DNA from: Ignelater luminosus
Taxonomy: Eukaryota > Arthropoda > Insecta > Coleoptera > Elateridae
Reading direction: 5' to 3'
Length of the DNA stretch: 64,000 nucleotides
NCBI GenBank assembly: GCA_011009095.1
Contig: VTPC01000910.1
Coordinates: 54,378 to 118,377, forward strand
In this document: in pieces, positions 11,601-26,600 of the stretch
Layout: every line of letters begins with the position of its first letter
Numbering within the stretch: the stretch's first letter is position 1
The notes under the pieces: model-generated
Seen by the model: the letters and a program-made list of their open reading frames with translations, nothing else
What the model was told of the DNA's origin: nothing
The model's database searches: none
Made by a program: the position numbers and the translations under genes

Positions 11601-14600
11601 ATAGTTAGCAGACATGTATGATAATAAATCTATAATTTGTATGTTTATTAGGTTCTTTGCAGTGATTTGTTTTTTCTTATTTTTATTATTCTTATTCTTT
11701 GATGTAAGTGGTACTTTACAATGAAAGCGCAACCAATAGAAGGTATTCTATGTGTGCATTCAGGGTTCTCTCCTATAGAGGAATGGTGGCAGTGGGAAAA
11801 TATGTAGGCTATAAAGCAACCTTATATAAAGGATTCTAACATTAAATAATGTGAAAAATAAAAATAATCTAAGTATGTACTAATAGTGTACAGTCAATTT
11901 ATACCTACAATCTTTTTCATGCTTACTAAATTTTGGAAAACTTGTGAATTCTTTCATTTATACCTAGTCTACATTCTAGAATAGTCACAATGTCTGTCAT
12001 TTAAGAAGTTAGATCAAACTCTAATAAACCTTAACATAGAAAAATCTTGTGAACTATCACCACTAGGGACTCAAATATTCTACACCAGACTATCAATATT
12101 GTACCAGACGATACATTATCAACTATTAGGTTAAAAATATTTTGTGTTGTAATAAAACTTCATTTAGTATATTACATACATAAAGTAATGTTAATTGTTA
12201 ATTAAATTACATTTTGCCAAATGCTGATCAAAACCTATGAGTGCATAAAATTTTTCATGGAAATTTAATAAGTTCTCAATAAAAATAGTACATTTGATCT
12301 ATGAATAAAACTAACTCGTATATTTAAAATACATTTGAATAATTCCAAAAAAGTATCATATGACATTAATATTATGTAAAACTTACTTTTTCAGCTACCT
12401 CTCGAACAGATGCTACAGAGGTACCATATAAATTGTCATTATACTGTCCGGCTTCAATAAATAAGTGATTTTGAATATCTTTTTCCATTTGCTCTCTAGA
12501 TGAAACAAAATGATAATCTCTTCCATCAACTTCATACTCTCGTTTAGGTCGTGTTGTATCTACATAAACAGAAAACAAATTCAAATTCTGCAACATACAT
12601 TTTAATAGAATCATATAGTACACAGTAAATATTACTTACGTGGAACACAGCTACCAAATTTATCAGGAAACTCAGAAATAAGATCATCATTAATGCGATC
12701 CTTTAAGGGCCCTAAGATGATAACAGGTCGAGTGTAATTGATCTGCATTTGTTGAACGGGTTCATATGATAATACACTTTCCTCATTGCCTGGAGAAAGA
12801 AAAATTTGTTACAATCATATGGGTATTATTCGGTGTTTACAAAATTCAGTTTGTGCATTTACTGTTTTATCTGCATCATAAGAGAGTAATAGAAAAAATT
12901 GATTTGTTGTTGAATTTGTTGCACACTACCGCTAATTTCTACAAAGGCAAACCTTAAAACTCAAGTTGCACTAAAATCAATTTTCGAATGGATAAATTAA
13001 ACGGTCATCCAAAATATAAAATCTATTTGTATGCATACAGAAAAAACTGCAAAACTTCTAAATAAGAAGCTGAAACATGTTGTTAATCAACTCAAAATGG
13101 AAAAATCGCAAATTTGCAACTGAAATATAAAACATGGAACCGAAACATTCTACTTACTCTAAACTGAAAGTATATATGTCTAAAAAGTTAAATATTAAAT
13201 GCAGAGTCGGCTGAATTAATATAATTATAATAATATGCGCTATAAGCTAATGCAGACTTGCTCTGGCTATAAAAGTGGTAAAAGCTACAAGTAATATAAA
13301 TATGGCGATAAAACTCATTTAACAAAACATAGAGGCTGATTTGTAAGAAAAATTATTTGCCAGCAAGACCATGACTTAGAAAAAACTTAGACAGCTAATA
13401 AATAGGTACTTTTAGATTATAAACAAAAGTGAGTAGCAAAATTAGAAAAATAAATTGCAATCTATTCTAAATGTGTTGTTGCCTGTATGTTTTGATCATT
13501 TGCAATTGTGTGTAATGTTTATATTGTAATATGATGCCTAGTTCATGCTACTTTTCAATACACTAATTTTGTAGCAGATTTTCTAGTGTTATAACTACCT
13601 ATACAAACAAAATATTATATGAACTTGGTTGTTTTATAATATAAGCATTAACGATGGATATGATAATTCACTGTATCTGCAGTATAGTCCTAATTTCAGT
13701 TATATGTAGTTGTCATATTTATAATATTGAAGTTTTTTATAAAAACAAGAATAAAACATGTTAAGTGTTAAAGAGAATACATATTGTAATAGTGGTCAAT
13801 AATAGGATGGAAAATCTTCCACTCTATGTCCAAGAAACATTTTGGATGTAACTATAGGTGATTCAGTGCAAGGTGATTTAAACAAGTGATGCTTTCTAAA
13901 GCTACTAAATCTAATACTGATATGATTACAAGTTTTGGTTCTACTATTTAATATTTATTTATGTGACTTGACCTTAACAGTAGTATATAACCTCCTCATC
14001 ATGGTTTATTTTAAGAAGTAAAACAATATGACATTTGCTAAGACTTAACATCTTTTGGAAATGTACCTAGTCATGACGGCATGCGACAATCTTATCCATT
14101 TGTTATCAACTGGACATGCACAATGTGCACCTTAACTTCATTTTATAATTTTTATAATTATAATTTGCTGCTATTTTCTATTTTTGTAAAAGTTTTATTA
14201 AATTTCCAAACCTTATTAAGAATTGGACAATGGAATGCGCTCACAGCTTTTGTGTTTTCCAAAGCGATGTCTTCATGTCACTGTGTGAAAAACAAGCAGG
14301 TTATAGCTTTCATCCTATTGAACTCAACTCTATTTTCAGTATGTTCATCGACTCTGATGATTAATTCATGCTGATACTGTGCTGGTCAGTACGCATACCA
14401 TAATGTGAGTCAAAGGAAAATGATACTGCACACCAGGTGATCCCTTCAAAAGGATTAACGACTTCAGATGTAATAACCTAATAAAAATATTGTATAACTA
14501 GTTATTATGCAATTGTTATGCTTCTGCTTAGTTTCTGAATTCTTGAATTCATCAATAAGCTACATGGTTGAAAAGTCAAAACCATCATGGATGATAGCTG

Positions 14601-17600
14601 CTTTTGCTACAACCAACTCTGTCGGATGCATTGTCATTGCAGATATATTTGTCATTGGTTATTTTATATTATGCGTGGCATCTCAATGTTCTGTTATTGA
14701 ATACTTGTGTTAATTATAACTTTGCAAAGATATGACCATATCAGTTCATAAGATTTTATAAAAATTATCGAGCTTTTATTCTTGCTGAAGTGCTTCATGG
14801 TTTTAGCATTAAGCTTATTTGGATTTGGCGGATATTGAGAAATCTTTCATTTTTACTAGGCATACCTTTTGAACACACCTAACTTTGAATCTTTTTATGA
14901 GATTTAGTGTTTAAATACAACACTAAAGCAAATACCAACTACATTGACTGACAAAATTAATGCATAACAAAAAAAAGTTTAGCACATAAAGAATTTAGAA
15001 GCAAAGTTCTCTGTGTTTCTTCTGTATAATTTATGTAATTGAAACTGAATTATTTTATATATTCAATGGAGTTATTTGATAATTATATTACAGCTATTTG
15101 ACAAAATAGTTTTCATAACAAGATTCGGCATTAATTTTCTCAGTTGATGTATAATAAATGGGTATTGAATCCTTCAGCATAAAGTATAAAAATAATTTAT
15201 TGTAAAATGGAGCAATCTCGGGTATTTCCCAAATTGCTTATCTAGTATAGAATATTAGATAGCTTCTTGGTATTTATTAATATTAGATGGTATTATGATT
15301 GGAAATTTTAGAACTTATAATGCCTAGATATTAGCCTGAAATGTTGATTACCATGTGATGATTTTAGCACGTTCTCTTTTCATTGTTAATTAAAATCGTA
15401 CATAGCAACCATGGCAAATTAAAAATAATCCAACTCTTCAAATTCTGTTAACATTCCTACTAGTCTTTCAATCAAGTAATCAATAGTTTGCAGCTGTCTT
15501 GTAATTAATGTTTCTATATTACAAAACTTTTTTGTTTTCACTTATTTCATAAAAGGATTGCACATGCATGATCTAAAAATTTGTTTAAAAAATAGAATTT
15601 CATGGTTGAATACAGAACGAACCTTTATTAGCTCAGGTACACTACTGTTAAGTTTTATAATGTAGGTTAAATAACATTTTGTTTTTTTAAATACAAATTT
15701 AATGAATTGTCCCCTGTAACAACAGAAGTGGTAAACTTGAATTTAAATACAAGATGTTCTAATATCTTATAGATCCCTAAATTAAAAGAATGTGCATTTT
15801 GATTGATTCAAGTGTGTGTATTACGTGTGAGTGTCTTAGCATGCTCTGTTTAAAACAAGAATTTCTATCCTTAGAATATTATTATTCTCTCTTTTAAGTA
15901 AAATAGTGATTAATTATTAAAATTTATTTTTATTACAAGTATGGAAAGAAAATTGGAATTTTTGTCAATTTCTTTCTTATAATATTTATCACTGCTAATA
16001 TAAAAGATTAAAAGAAAACACATCAATTAATTACCAACAGAAAAATACAACACACACAATACCATTAAATTATTTTACAAAAACATAAATTTAATCACAA
16101 TTAACATAAAACAGGTTTTACATACAAATTACTCACCCCGTATTTTAAACGAATTACCAAAATATCAAATTAGAACATCCCACCACCAAAATTAACAAAA
16201 TTAAAATAAAAATATGTAGGAGATTTCTCTGTAGGTTCAGTTTTAAATTCAAAAACAAACAAATAGCCAATTAAATTAAAATGATTTTAAGGAAGCGCGT
16301 CTCATCTATTTTTACCAAATACGTAAACAGAAATCCTTATGAAGAATTTAGACTGCCCTCACACTTCAGAAACTTCTAACGACGCCCCCGCCTTTCATCC
16401 CTTGACAAGAAAGACCCTCATTATAATATTTAAATGTGAAAACCAGATTGGAATTGCTTCGAAGATTGCTGTAACTTTTTAAATGCGGGAGTAGAAAAAT
16501 CTACCATTTCTAATATTTACATATTAATGTCAATGTATACAATATATAAAATAAATTTTCATAATAAAAGTATGGCTTTACAGATATACTATGTGGGTAA
16601 ATGGCAACCAACTAATAGACTTATAATAGTACTATTAATAATAAAAATAAGGTTAATGAAAAATACATGCATAAAACTCTTTACAAAAATAACTAAATAA
16701 ATAAATTTCTACAGTACACTACTCTCACTTCTTGTTTTGATATTTGGAAGGATACTGATAGTTATTATAAAGGATGATATTTATAGATAAGTTTTACATA
16801 CATATTTATGTGCATTTAATGTAAATGTTAAACACATACATATTTATTATGTCTCTTTTTAACAGTTATACCTTTCATATTTTAAACATTTAAGCAAAAG
16901 TCTACAGAAATGTGTATAAAATTATTTACAAATGTAGATGAAAAACTGTACACACAATTTGGGATAAATTCTTATGTAAAATGGTGTTACTGTAGCGAGA
17001 GTAAATTGTATTGCAGAAGTAAAAAAATGCAGATTAATTTCAACTCAGAAGCAAGGGTTGCCCAATGAGACTTAATATGTTATTTTCTACAAATCAGCCT
17101 TTACTATACTTTTTTTTCTTTTAATGACTGATATCAATTACATTCGATAAATTTATACTATTCCAAAATTTTATTTTTATATACATTGTAAATTAAAAAA
17201 AAACATAAAATAAAATCTAAAAATGCACTTCTTCAAGTGACTTATACACAACATATTTTATATCAAGTCTATTGCAAATGATAAATCGCCATACTTGTGT
17301 TTTAGAAGATTAACTCAGAAAAGTAATTAAGGAAAAGAATATTTTGAATAAAAGAAATTTAAATAGTGAAATGTTTTTTTCTCAAATTAAAGTGATCATT
17401 ACTAAAAGGTTTTAATCTATTTTTTTTGTTAAAATATAAACTTTCACTGTGAATTTAATTAATCTTTCAGTTAATAACAGAAAATACGGGATTAATGCAG
17501 GGGGCGTTGCTCACTGCCATGCAGTCACAACATTCACACTTACTATAGTCGTCATAATTATCATTATTCTCCAGATATATTAATGTGATTTCTTCCATGT

Positions 17601-20600
17601 ATGGTAGTTCAACTCGATATAATATTTCACCTGTACTATGAAACACAGAAAGAAGCCAAAACAAAATTTATATAGTAAACCAAAACCAACACGCTAGTCT
17701 GAATAAGTATAAATTCAATACTGTACCTTCAGCATTGGCATCATCCTGAGTGTAACACAGCATGAAAGCTGAAAAAGAAAAAAAAATACAATTAACATTT
17801 ATGTTTAATCATTTATGAATCGATAATAAACAAAATTTTGCTAAAAATCACCATCTTAAAACCAAACCAATAACTAAAAGAACAGAATCATATAGAAAAG
17901 AATAGTGATATGTATATAGTAGCAAGTGTGTTAGTACTTACGAGTAGGCTCGCTATCTTTGTCAGCAATAGGAGTAGTAGATCGCGAGTAGTCTGTAGTT
18001 TAAAAAATAAAAAATAACATAACAAACTTTAAAATTATCTAAAAATAAAGCAATGACCATGTGTGTTAGCAAATCATATGAAATTCAAGAATATTACATT
18101 AAAACTATAAAGAATATTTCTAAATAACTATTATCCTAAGATATGTACAGTACAACATGGTTCTTGATACTTCTGATTAAATTTTACTTACGTTCTTGGT
18201 CAGATCCATCTTCAGATTTGTCATCTTTACTCTTCATGAATGGGAATTTTCTACTAAAGGAGAAGTTTTTCTTTTTTCTATCTAATGTTGATTGCTACAA
18301 TAAAAAGTTATTGTTAGAAAAACCGTTTGAAACATTTAAATGCTGTACTGCTACTAAGAATTCGTTTAATGGACCATTATAAGAAAGCACAGAAATTCAA
18401 TTGAAGAAATAAATAAAATTTCAATAAAGTACCCACAGATATCTTGAAATTTATCTAAGTACGGGAGAGTGGATATGCCTGCACATACTGTACTATTCTG
18501 AGCTAAGCAGTTTTCTCCAAATATAAGTGAATATGTCTAGGGAGTTTAGTAATAATTTAAAATGATACTATATTTGCTTCTAGTGTTCGACTTACAGCAT
18601 TGTGCTTTATTGTACTAGAAAAAAGTTTAGCAGTACTTTGGGATATCAATCTAAGTATATTGGTCATCTTTGTGCCTTTATCTTTCAGCCCAATTGCATA
18701 AGGCATATTTAATAAGATACTCTAAGTTGATCATGCAATTATCCAATCAAACATAGTAAAATTCAAATGTAAATTCAGAAGTTATCCATCATGTTTTATG
18801 CAACAGGGCCTACAAACATTAACATCGTTTTCGTTCAGTTGCAATTCATACAATTCGCGATCTTGCATAACCATTTATGATTACGAATCATTCAAAGAAA
18901 GCAATCGGTAGCATAAAGATGTGGAAAATGTAAGTATAAAAACATAATGAATGTGATGTAATCAGTGCATACTGTTTTAGCTAAGTGCAAGGTTAAATCT
19001 CTATTTAAGTGCATTTTTATTACATGTGCATAAACAACGTAGGACCTAAAACAGGTTCCTGTGGAACATCGATTTTTATTTGAAGAAATTCTGATGCTTG
19101 TCAATTTAAGAGAAGTTCAAGTGTAAAATAATGTAAAAAGATAGTTTAATAGATAAAAAGATAGTGTCACAATTGATTGACTTGACTCGTTTTAATATAT
19201 AGATATCACTTTCAAATGCGTAAATAAACAAGTTATCATGATAACCAGCTCACTTGATCTAAATTCAACCAGAAATTATGATCTCCACTTTCCATTCAAC
19301 ATTTGCAGCAAGGGCTCAGTTTCCTCATTCATTAAAGGTACTTTGTGTTTGTAAATTTCAAACCCTTCCAGAATATCTAGTTTGTGTTTATTATTGCAAA
19401 AAGTGTAGAAATGTAATGTGGTTTTTTGGGATCATACAGTGACTATGTACTATTAGGTGCCTTGCATAATTTGAATTGTCGTACATGTTCTTTGTACCTA
19501 ATATAAAAATTTTGAAGTGTTTGGTCAATGTATACAGAGTTGCAAAATGAGTAGTTTAATTTGTAAATTCCCAATTTCATGTCGTACTTTGTACCTTTAG
19601 CATTGAATAGAGCTCTTAACATGTTGGTATTGGTTTTGAATACTACTTTGCACTGATGTGTTTTGTTTAAAATCTGAGTCATCTTTTCTGAAGGTTTTCA
19701 AAAGTACATACGTATTTCATGTTCTTGGATGAAGTTTTAACTGGGAAAACTTTTTTTAAATTGCTAGTTTGTAATCTTTGCGTTTTATTAAGGTGTCAAT
19801 CATGTTTGAAGTGTAACTATTGTTTTATGTTGTTTGTTTTTATATTTAAGGTTATTTTCATTTAATGGTAGTGTCAGTGCTTTGTGTATTAATGATTTGC
19901 ATGCAGCTAATTTGTGTGTCTTGTAGTGGTATGAGTTATTTGGAATAGTACTATCTGTTTGTGTTGGTTTTCTGTGTACAGAAAATTCGAATTTGTTTTG
20001 TACATTGATTTTAATGTTTAAGGATAAGAAGTTAATTAATTTATTTTATTTCTAGTAAATTTTATTTCTAGGTGTAGATTATTAATAAGAACTAGAAAGT
20101 TATCAATTAATTCAAATAAACAATCAAAACATGCTAGAATATCATCCATACTTACACCAAAAATAACCTTTTAAGAAAGATTTAATTCAAATACTTGATC
20201 TTCTAAATTATCCATAAATTAGTAATTTTTAGGCTATGAGTCTCTTAGGCCTGTAGTGCTGATGTTAACATATACAAATGATAGAACGGCCTCTTCTGAG
20301 ATTAAACCATCATTGTCATATTAAATTGTACAAAAGAAATTTTTGAGGCAAGTTTCGGATTATTACGTTGGTACTAGAAAACTTATACTTTCATCTTGAT
20401 AAATATCTTCATGGAAGAATTGATATTATTTTTTATACATTTTCAAAGTGAGAGAGACAAAAAGAAGTCTTACAAACTCAGGAAATGCAGTGTTCATCTT
20501 AATTTGCTAAGAAGGAAATCATTAAAATTAAAAAATTAATAATACAACAGAAAAATGAAGATTGGAATCCAATTACAGTCATATTTGCACTATTAAAATA

Positions 20601-23600
20601 TTTACTTATTTTTATTGTTTATACCACAACTATGTGCTAACTGCTGAATGTTCAACAAATGATGAAAACAATTAACATGTGAAGGTTATTTATATAAGAA
20701 ATATTTTTAAGATACACATTCATGTGGAGACTCGAAGCTTCTTTAACTAATAATGCATACTGCCACGTAACATTTCTAACATTAACATTCTTCTCCAGAT
20801 TTCTTGTTTTCTAAAGTTCATTTCAATTCATTTTGTTGCTATTCTTTCATAACTTTGTCATGTAAAATTTTAATTTGGTGATATTATCCATGTCTAAGAT
20901 TCATGGTAGTCATCATTACTATTTTTTTCTGTTTCCCATTCATAAATATAGGGATATATCTTAATGCTGTTTGCTGTTATGTTAAATTTTGTTATTCAAT
21001 ATTCTTTATCAATTTCTGTTATTCCAATATTCATTCAATTTTTTGTTGTTGCATATAATTCTTCTCTTCTATGGTCTATCAACAAAATGCTATACCGAAA
21101 CAACTTAATTGCTTTCCATTGAAATGCTGATAATTCTATTTGTTCATTTGTACTACTCATTATCTTTGTCTCCAATAATAAACATAAATATACATGTTTA
21201 TAAAAATACTTAATCATCTCTGGATAGGACATATCAAAACAATTAAGTCCGAAGACATTATATTAGTATACAACAAAATGTAAATGAGCGCTTTCTAGTA
21301 TAATGTAACCTCAGAAACACCTCTTCCATAATTCTCAACTATTATCTAAAGAGTGTCAAAGTACTTAAAGTACAATCTTCCATAAAAGCTTTCTACATAA
21401 ATAAATAACTGGTAGAAAAAATATTCGCTAAAAGCAACCCCTTAACACCATTAAACCGATTAACAATAAATTTAATTAAAACACAAATTAAGTTTTTGTT
21501 TTCAGGGCAAAAATTAGATTACAAATTTTGCTTCATTTATCATGTTTTATAAGATTAATTTTTTTCTTTACCCAATTTGCTGCTAATGAATATTCTATTA
21601 AATAAAAGCGAAAAAATGATATGATAATTAGTTTCAGGGATCCTTGTGACGTCACAGTTTTATAATATCACCTTGATGTATCAATTTCACATATTAAGTG
21701 AACCGTAGTGCAATTAAAGGCACTCGAATACACGTATTATTTAATTAAAATATAAATAATAATTAGAAACTTACCTTCTCAACAGCACTTGGCATATGGC
21801 CCTGGAACTTAACAGATCTATCTCTTGCACGTTGTTTACGTTCCCATCTTCGTTTAGACGGGACAATACCCATCCCTTGCTCATCTCCATTGTTAAGTAC
21901 GCGTCTTGCTTGCCACCATTCGTCATCACTTGCATTTGTAACATGTAATATATCTCCATAATGAAATGCTAATCCTCTACTTGGTAAACCATCATCTTTC
22001 ATTGGATCATAATCGAATAAAGCTCTAAAATAATCGGAAATTTAAAAACACCGCCTAAGTTTTCATAATAAGTTCAGTTTTATTACCTAACGTAAAGTGA
22101 TCGTTTTTGTGAGGTACGTAAAAGGGTTCCTGTCATAGTCTGATTAGACATTTGTTGCTTTAAGTCATGAATTTTAGCTTCGAAACGATTATATTCTTCA
22201 GGTCTGTACTGCGTTACTATTGTTGCCGATTGGCTAGTACCCTGAATCCAGAGATAAAGTATGCACAATTGTATTTACTCCTTAAAAAAAACAATTTACC
22301 TTAAGTGCAGCCGCAGCCTCTTCATGAGTAGCCGTACGTAAATTTACACCATTAACACTAAGTATCTGATCACCCCTTCGTAATTCACCGCTAAGATCAG
22401 CAGGGCCACCTGCTAGGATAAACGATATGAAGATACCTTCACCATCTTCACCTCCCACTATATTAAAACCTAGTCCTTGATTGCCTTTTTGTAGCACCAC
22501 TGTTCGTACCTCTCTGTAACAAAAATAAAATTATGGAATATTGAATATACAAAACTACCCACAATGGAACGATTTATACACAGGATACAAAAATCAGAGA
22601 TCAAAGTGTGAAAAACTCATTGCGGTCATTAAGGGAATCGCAAAAGACTCTACCTACAGATCGCTCTCGCTGTTGCTATCATCATATAAAAACTTTTTTT
22701 TAATAACTACTAATCTTTAAATATATTAATAAGTCTTACAAAATTTATAAATGGCACCCTCACATCTACATTAACATCGACCGTTTACAATTTAGCATTT
22801 TCACTCTGCAGTAAATGGGTAATAAAAAGAGTTCTCGAAAGTATAAAATAAAAAGAAATCCTTTCGAAGGATTCACTATCATCCTGACCTAGGATAAGCA
22901 ACGCATTCAGGACCGCGGTTCCACGAATTATAAATCGTCTAGCGGCTATAAATCGCGACAGATACGCACGCACGCGCCGCATGCGCCTCAGATGCATCCC
23001 ACATCATAAAACTAATCAATAATTGATGCACTAATAACTCCCAGGTACAGATATAATGAAAAATGATCTAAATATCAGTTTCAAACGGCTTTTAACCGAC
23101 TCGTGATTAATCATAATACCGGCCTTTTTAACAAATTTTGGCGGTAATTGAGGCTACATAAACGGTCCTGGGACTGTTCCCACGTTAAAAAGTCAAAGAA
23201 AGTTGCCTCCAGCTTTTAGATTTCCATATGTAGCGAAAAAGGACATCCGCTCGATTGTTGTTTTATATTTTCAATCTAAGAATTTACGCCCACGTTCTTT
23301 TTTGTCGATGTTCTTCTTCCAATATCTAAAATCTCGAACACTTGTATACAGCTTTTTTGTAAGTCTTTCAGTATCCTCTTGAGTTTAACAAGCTACTGTA
23401 AGACGGAAGTGGTGCCTAATTATCATCATTATAAATTAACATCATTTAAGACTTAACATCTGAGAAAATTTCACAGTTACGTTTTGCCTACTTAATATTC
23501 GATTTGAAATAACCATACTTGCATATAATATTATTTTGCAAAAATCTTAAAAAGCTTCCAACAGAGACGAGCGAGCCGTTGTATTTACAGTAATATTTTA

Positions 23601-26600
23601 ATGTAATCGCCTGATTATGAGAGTTGTTGATTACAGTTAACGTTTTATATGACGGTAAATGTTGTCTCCAGTCTCTCTACTAATCTACATTTAAGGAAGT
23701 TTCATTCATTTAGAATTTAATTTTAATAACTTTTTATTTTTGTTGTGATTTTAATTTTAAACTAGGTCGGAGACAGGTAGATAATTAATCAAGTATTGAG
23801 AATATTCAACAATCTATGACATGCAAAAATGTCTCGACTGTAACAAATGAATTTAGTTTATTTAAACCTCAAATTGACATAATTATAATATTGAAATGAA
23901 AAATGTGTGATGATTATAATTATAATAATTAATATTACAACCACAACCATTGATACCTCAATTATCTTGGCTCGTCAGTTTGTTTATTTTTTAAAGCTCA
24001 CTTGGATAAACAGAAAACTCAATTCGTCGGGGTGTTTGGGACCCAACATTTTCTATTGAAATGATTAATCTCGTTTGACTGCTGGAAATATAGATGTGAA
24101 CAATACAATAAAGGTCCCAGTATTAAATCCTGAGAAACACACAAAACTGTTTTCTCAATTTCCATAAATGATATCATTATCGTTTCATTATTAACTGTAA
24201 TAGGTTTTGATAACTTTAAAATATGTCTCTGCATAATCTACTCTGTCGTTAATCTTACACACAAAATAATTTGCATTGTAGATTATTATATTACGTCTAT
24301 CTATTGAACAACAAAAATCTGAACTTGGCTCAAATCGATAGTATCGTATATTTTCCAACTTACGTAATCATGTCTCTACGCGAAATTAAAATCAGTTATT
24401 CGTTAAGCAAAAAAAACCTCTAGTTTAAACAAAACGATTTTGAAAGTTAAAGTAACTTTAAATGTAAAATGTTATCAAATTGATTTCTGGAGACTATCAA
24501 GTGAATAAAGAGACCAATCTGAGGCAAGGAATTTATAGCGGCCACGACTTTATTGACAAATTAAAAAGAAAACTACTCCACTAGTCTAACAAGAAAATTA
24601 GTATAAAAAAATTAGTATAAAGAGCAGTGTTCGAAAACCTTCTGATGCTTATGCAACCACGGATCGATTCAAGGAGAAATAATCGATTAATCGAAAGTTG
24701 GATTATTTCAATTATTTCGATTATTTCCATTATCCGATTATTTTGATTATTTGGATTATCGGACTATTCGATTTATCAATTACCCGATTATTTGATTATT
24801 GTTATTATTTTTTGTGAAGGGTTCAGACTCTTAGGGCCTCCCTCATTATACGTCGCTGTGGTAGGTTAAATAATTATGCCTCCCGAAATATTTTTAGAAG
24901 AGAAATAAACAAAAACGAACGCGGAAGTGACAATCGAAACATAAAAAGAATTTTTTGTCAGTTACTGTACTCAAGTAAAATACGTTCCTGATTTAGTCGA
25001 CATCGTTTGTTATTGAAATTGGTTCGCATATTTTTCGGAGTTTTTCTGAACTTAGTCGGGCTGTGTTGCTAAATCGTCAATGCGACAAATACTGGGTGTT
25101 CATTTAATAGGGGAAAATCACCAACCAAGAGATGGTGATAGATTTCGTTAAAATGGCGGATCAAGGTAATCATCAGCTGCAACCAATGTTGCCAGAGCTG
25201 CCAAATCTAAAGATTTATATATTTATTATGTTTTCTGGCGATATGTTTTACTGTTGTGGCAACAGTGTGATCACCCGATGATCACCGTCTAACTGATTTT
25301 TTTAAATTTCCAATAGTGGTCAAGACGATCCTCTCTTATATTGTGACTCTTTATTTGAATTGATACACCTGCGAAAATTGATAATACTGTTATAGGTAGA
25401 AATAAACTAAATTAATTAATTTTCAATAATTAAGATGATATCTATCTAAGAATAGTGAAAACAAATGAAAAACAATTGCAAAAATTAATTTTGTTTTTTT
25501 TTCAATGTACATTATTAGTTTGCATGCTAACATCTATCTTTCATTACCACCTTACTATCAACTTAAAAGTCATAGTTACAGTATTAAATGAACACCTGGT
25601 ACAAAAAATAAATAAAGCACAGACGTTAAATGCTTGCACGGCATGGGTTTTTTAGTCGAGCTTTTACCTTGAACCTTAGCTTCGAGCCAGGTTAGTATAA
25701 GAATTTATCGGGGCTTCGGATCTATGTCCGGTTAATCGAGCTGTTCGGCCCAGTCGGGCTGTTTGGGACTCTCGGTCTGTTCAGGCTTGTAGGGTCGGCC
25801 AGGCTTTCCGGGCTGTTATTCTGGTACTGATCGAAAGCAGACGATTGTTGTACTGTACCAAACCGAAATCTTTCTTGTACTGATTTGGACGGACTATTTT
25901 CGAATTGAACCGCACCGCAGGGTTGTCGTACTCACTCATACTGACCCGAATAAGCATTTAAGTCTTTACGTGGTCTGGCCCAAAGCTCGGGCTCGGGTCA
26001 GGCCGAGCTTCAGTTTAAGAATTTATCTGATTCCTATTTGGGTTCATGAAGTTCTTAGCAGCTGATTATTTCATAGACGATTATTGGCATAATGAATTAG
26101 GTACTGATTTAACGATTAATCAACTATTATTTTATCATGTTGAGTAATCGATTATCGATTATAGAATTTGATAATCGTCCAACCCTACTCTTGAGTACTC
26201 AGATCATGCGCTTATTAATGGATGAGACCAATTCATTTGCGATTAAATTTTTAACGAAGATGAAGTAGAAACGACATCAAAAGGTAATTATATAGGGTAC
26301 GTTAAATTCAAAAGCGCACTAAGGTTTGTTCATTTATCATCGGGCAAGATAACGTAGAAGGTTTAATCTGTTTTAGTGTAAGTTTCAGCTGTGCTGCAAA
26401 TCAAGCCTTGCTGTTCTTCTCTATCTCAATCTTTCCCAATCTAATATCATTTCACGAAGAATATCGGACTAAATAGAATCCTAAAAACGAAACGATATTT
26501 AAAAGACCCAATCCGTCAGAAAAATAAGATTAAAGAGACCAAAAAGTTCAATCAGCCTGACAAGTTCTAGGAGAACTTGCAAAGTCAAAGGTTTAACTAC

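Noticed and set aside
14081..14713. Two + strand frames of 97 and 68 codons in a dlg intron
   Set aside because: No recognisable domain, no splice structure, and the composition matches the surrounding intron.
22785..22997. 70-codon Arg-rich - strand frame near PDZ3
   Set aside because: The CpG-rich patch creates the Arg codons; no donor in the right phase with good consensus was found in this frame. Kept only as a possible promoter patch.
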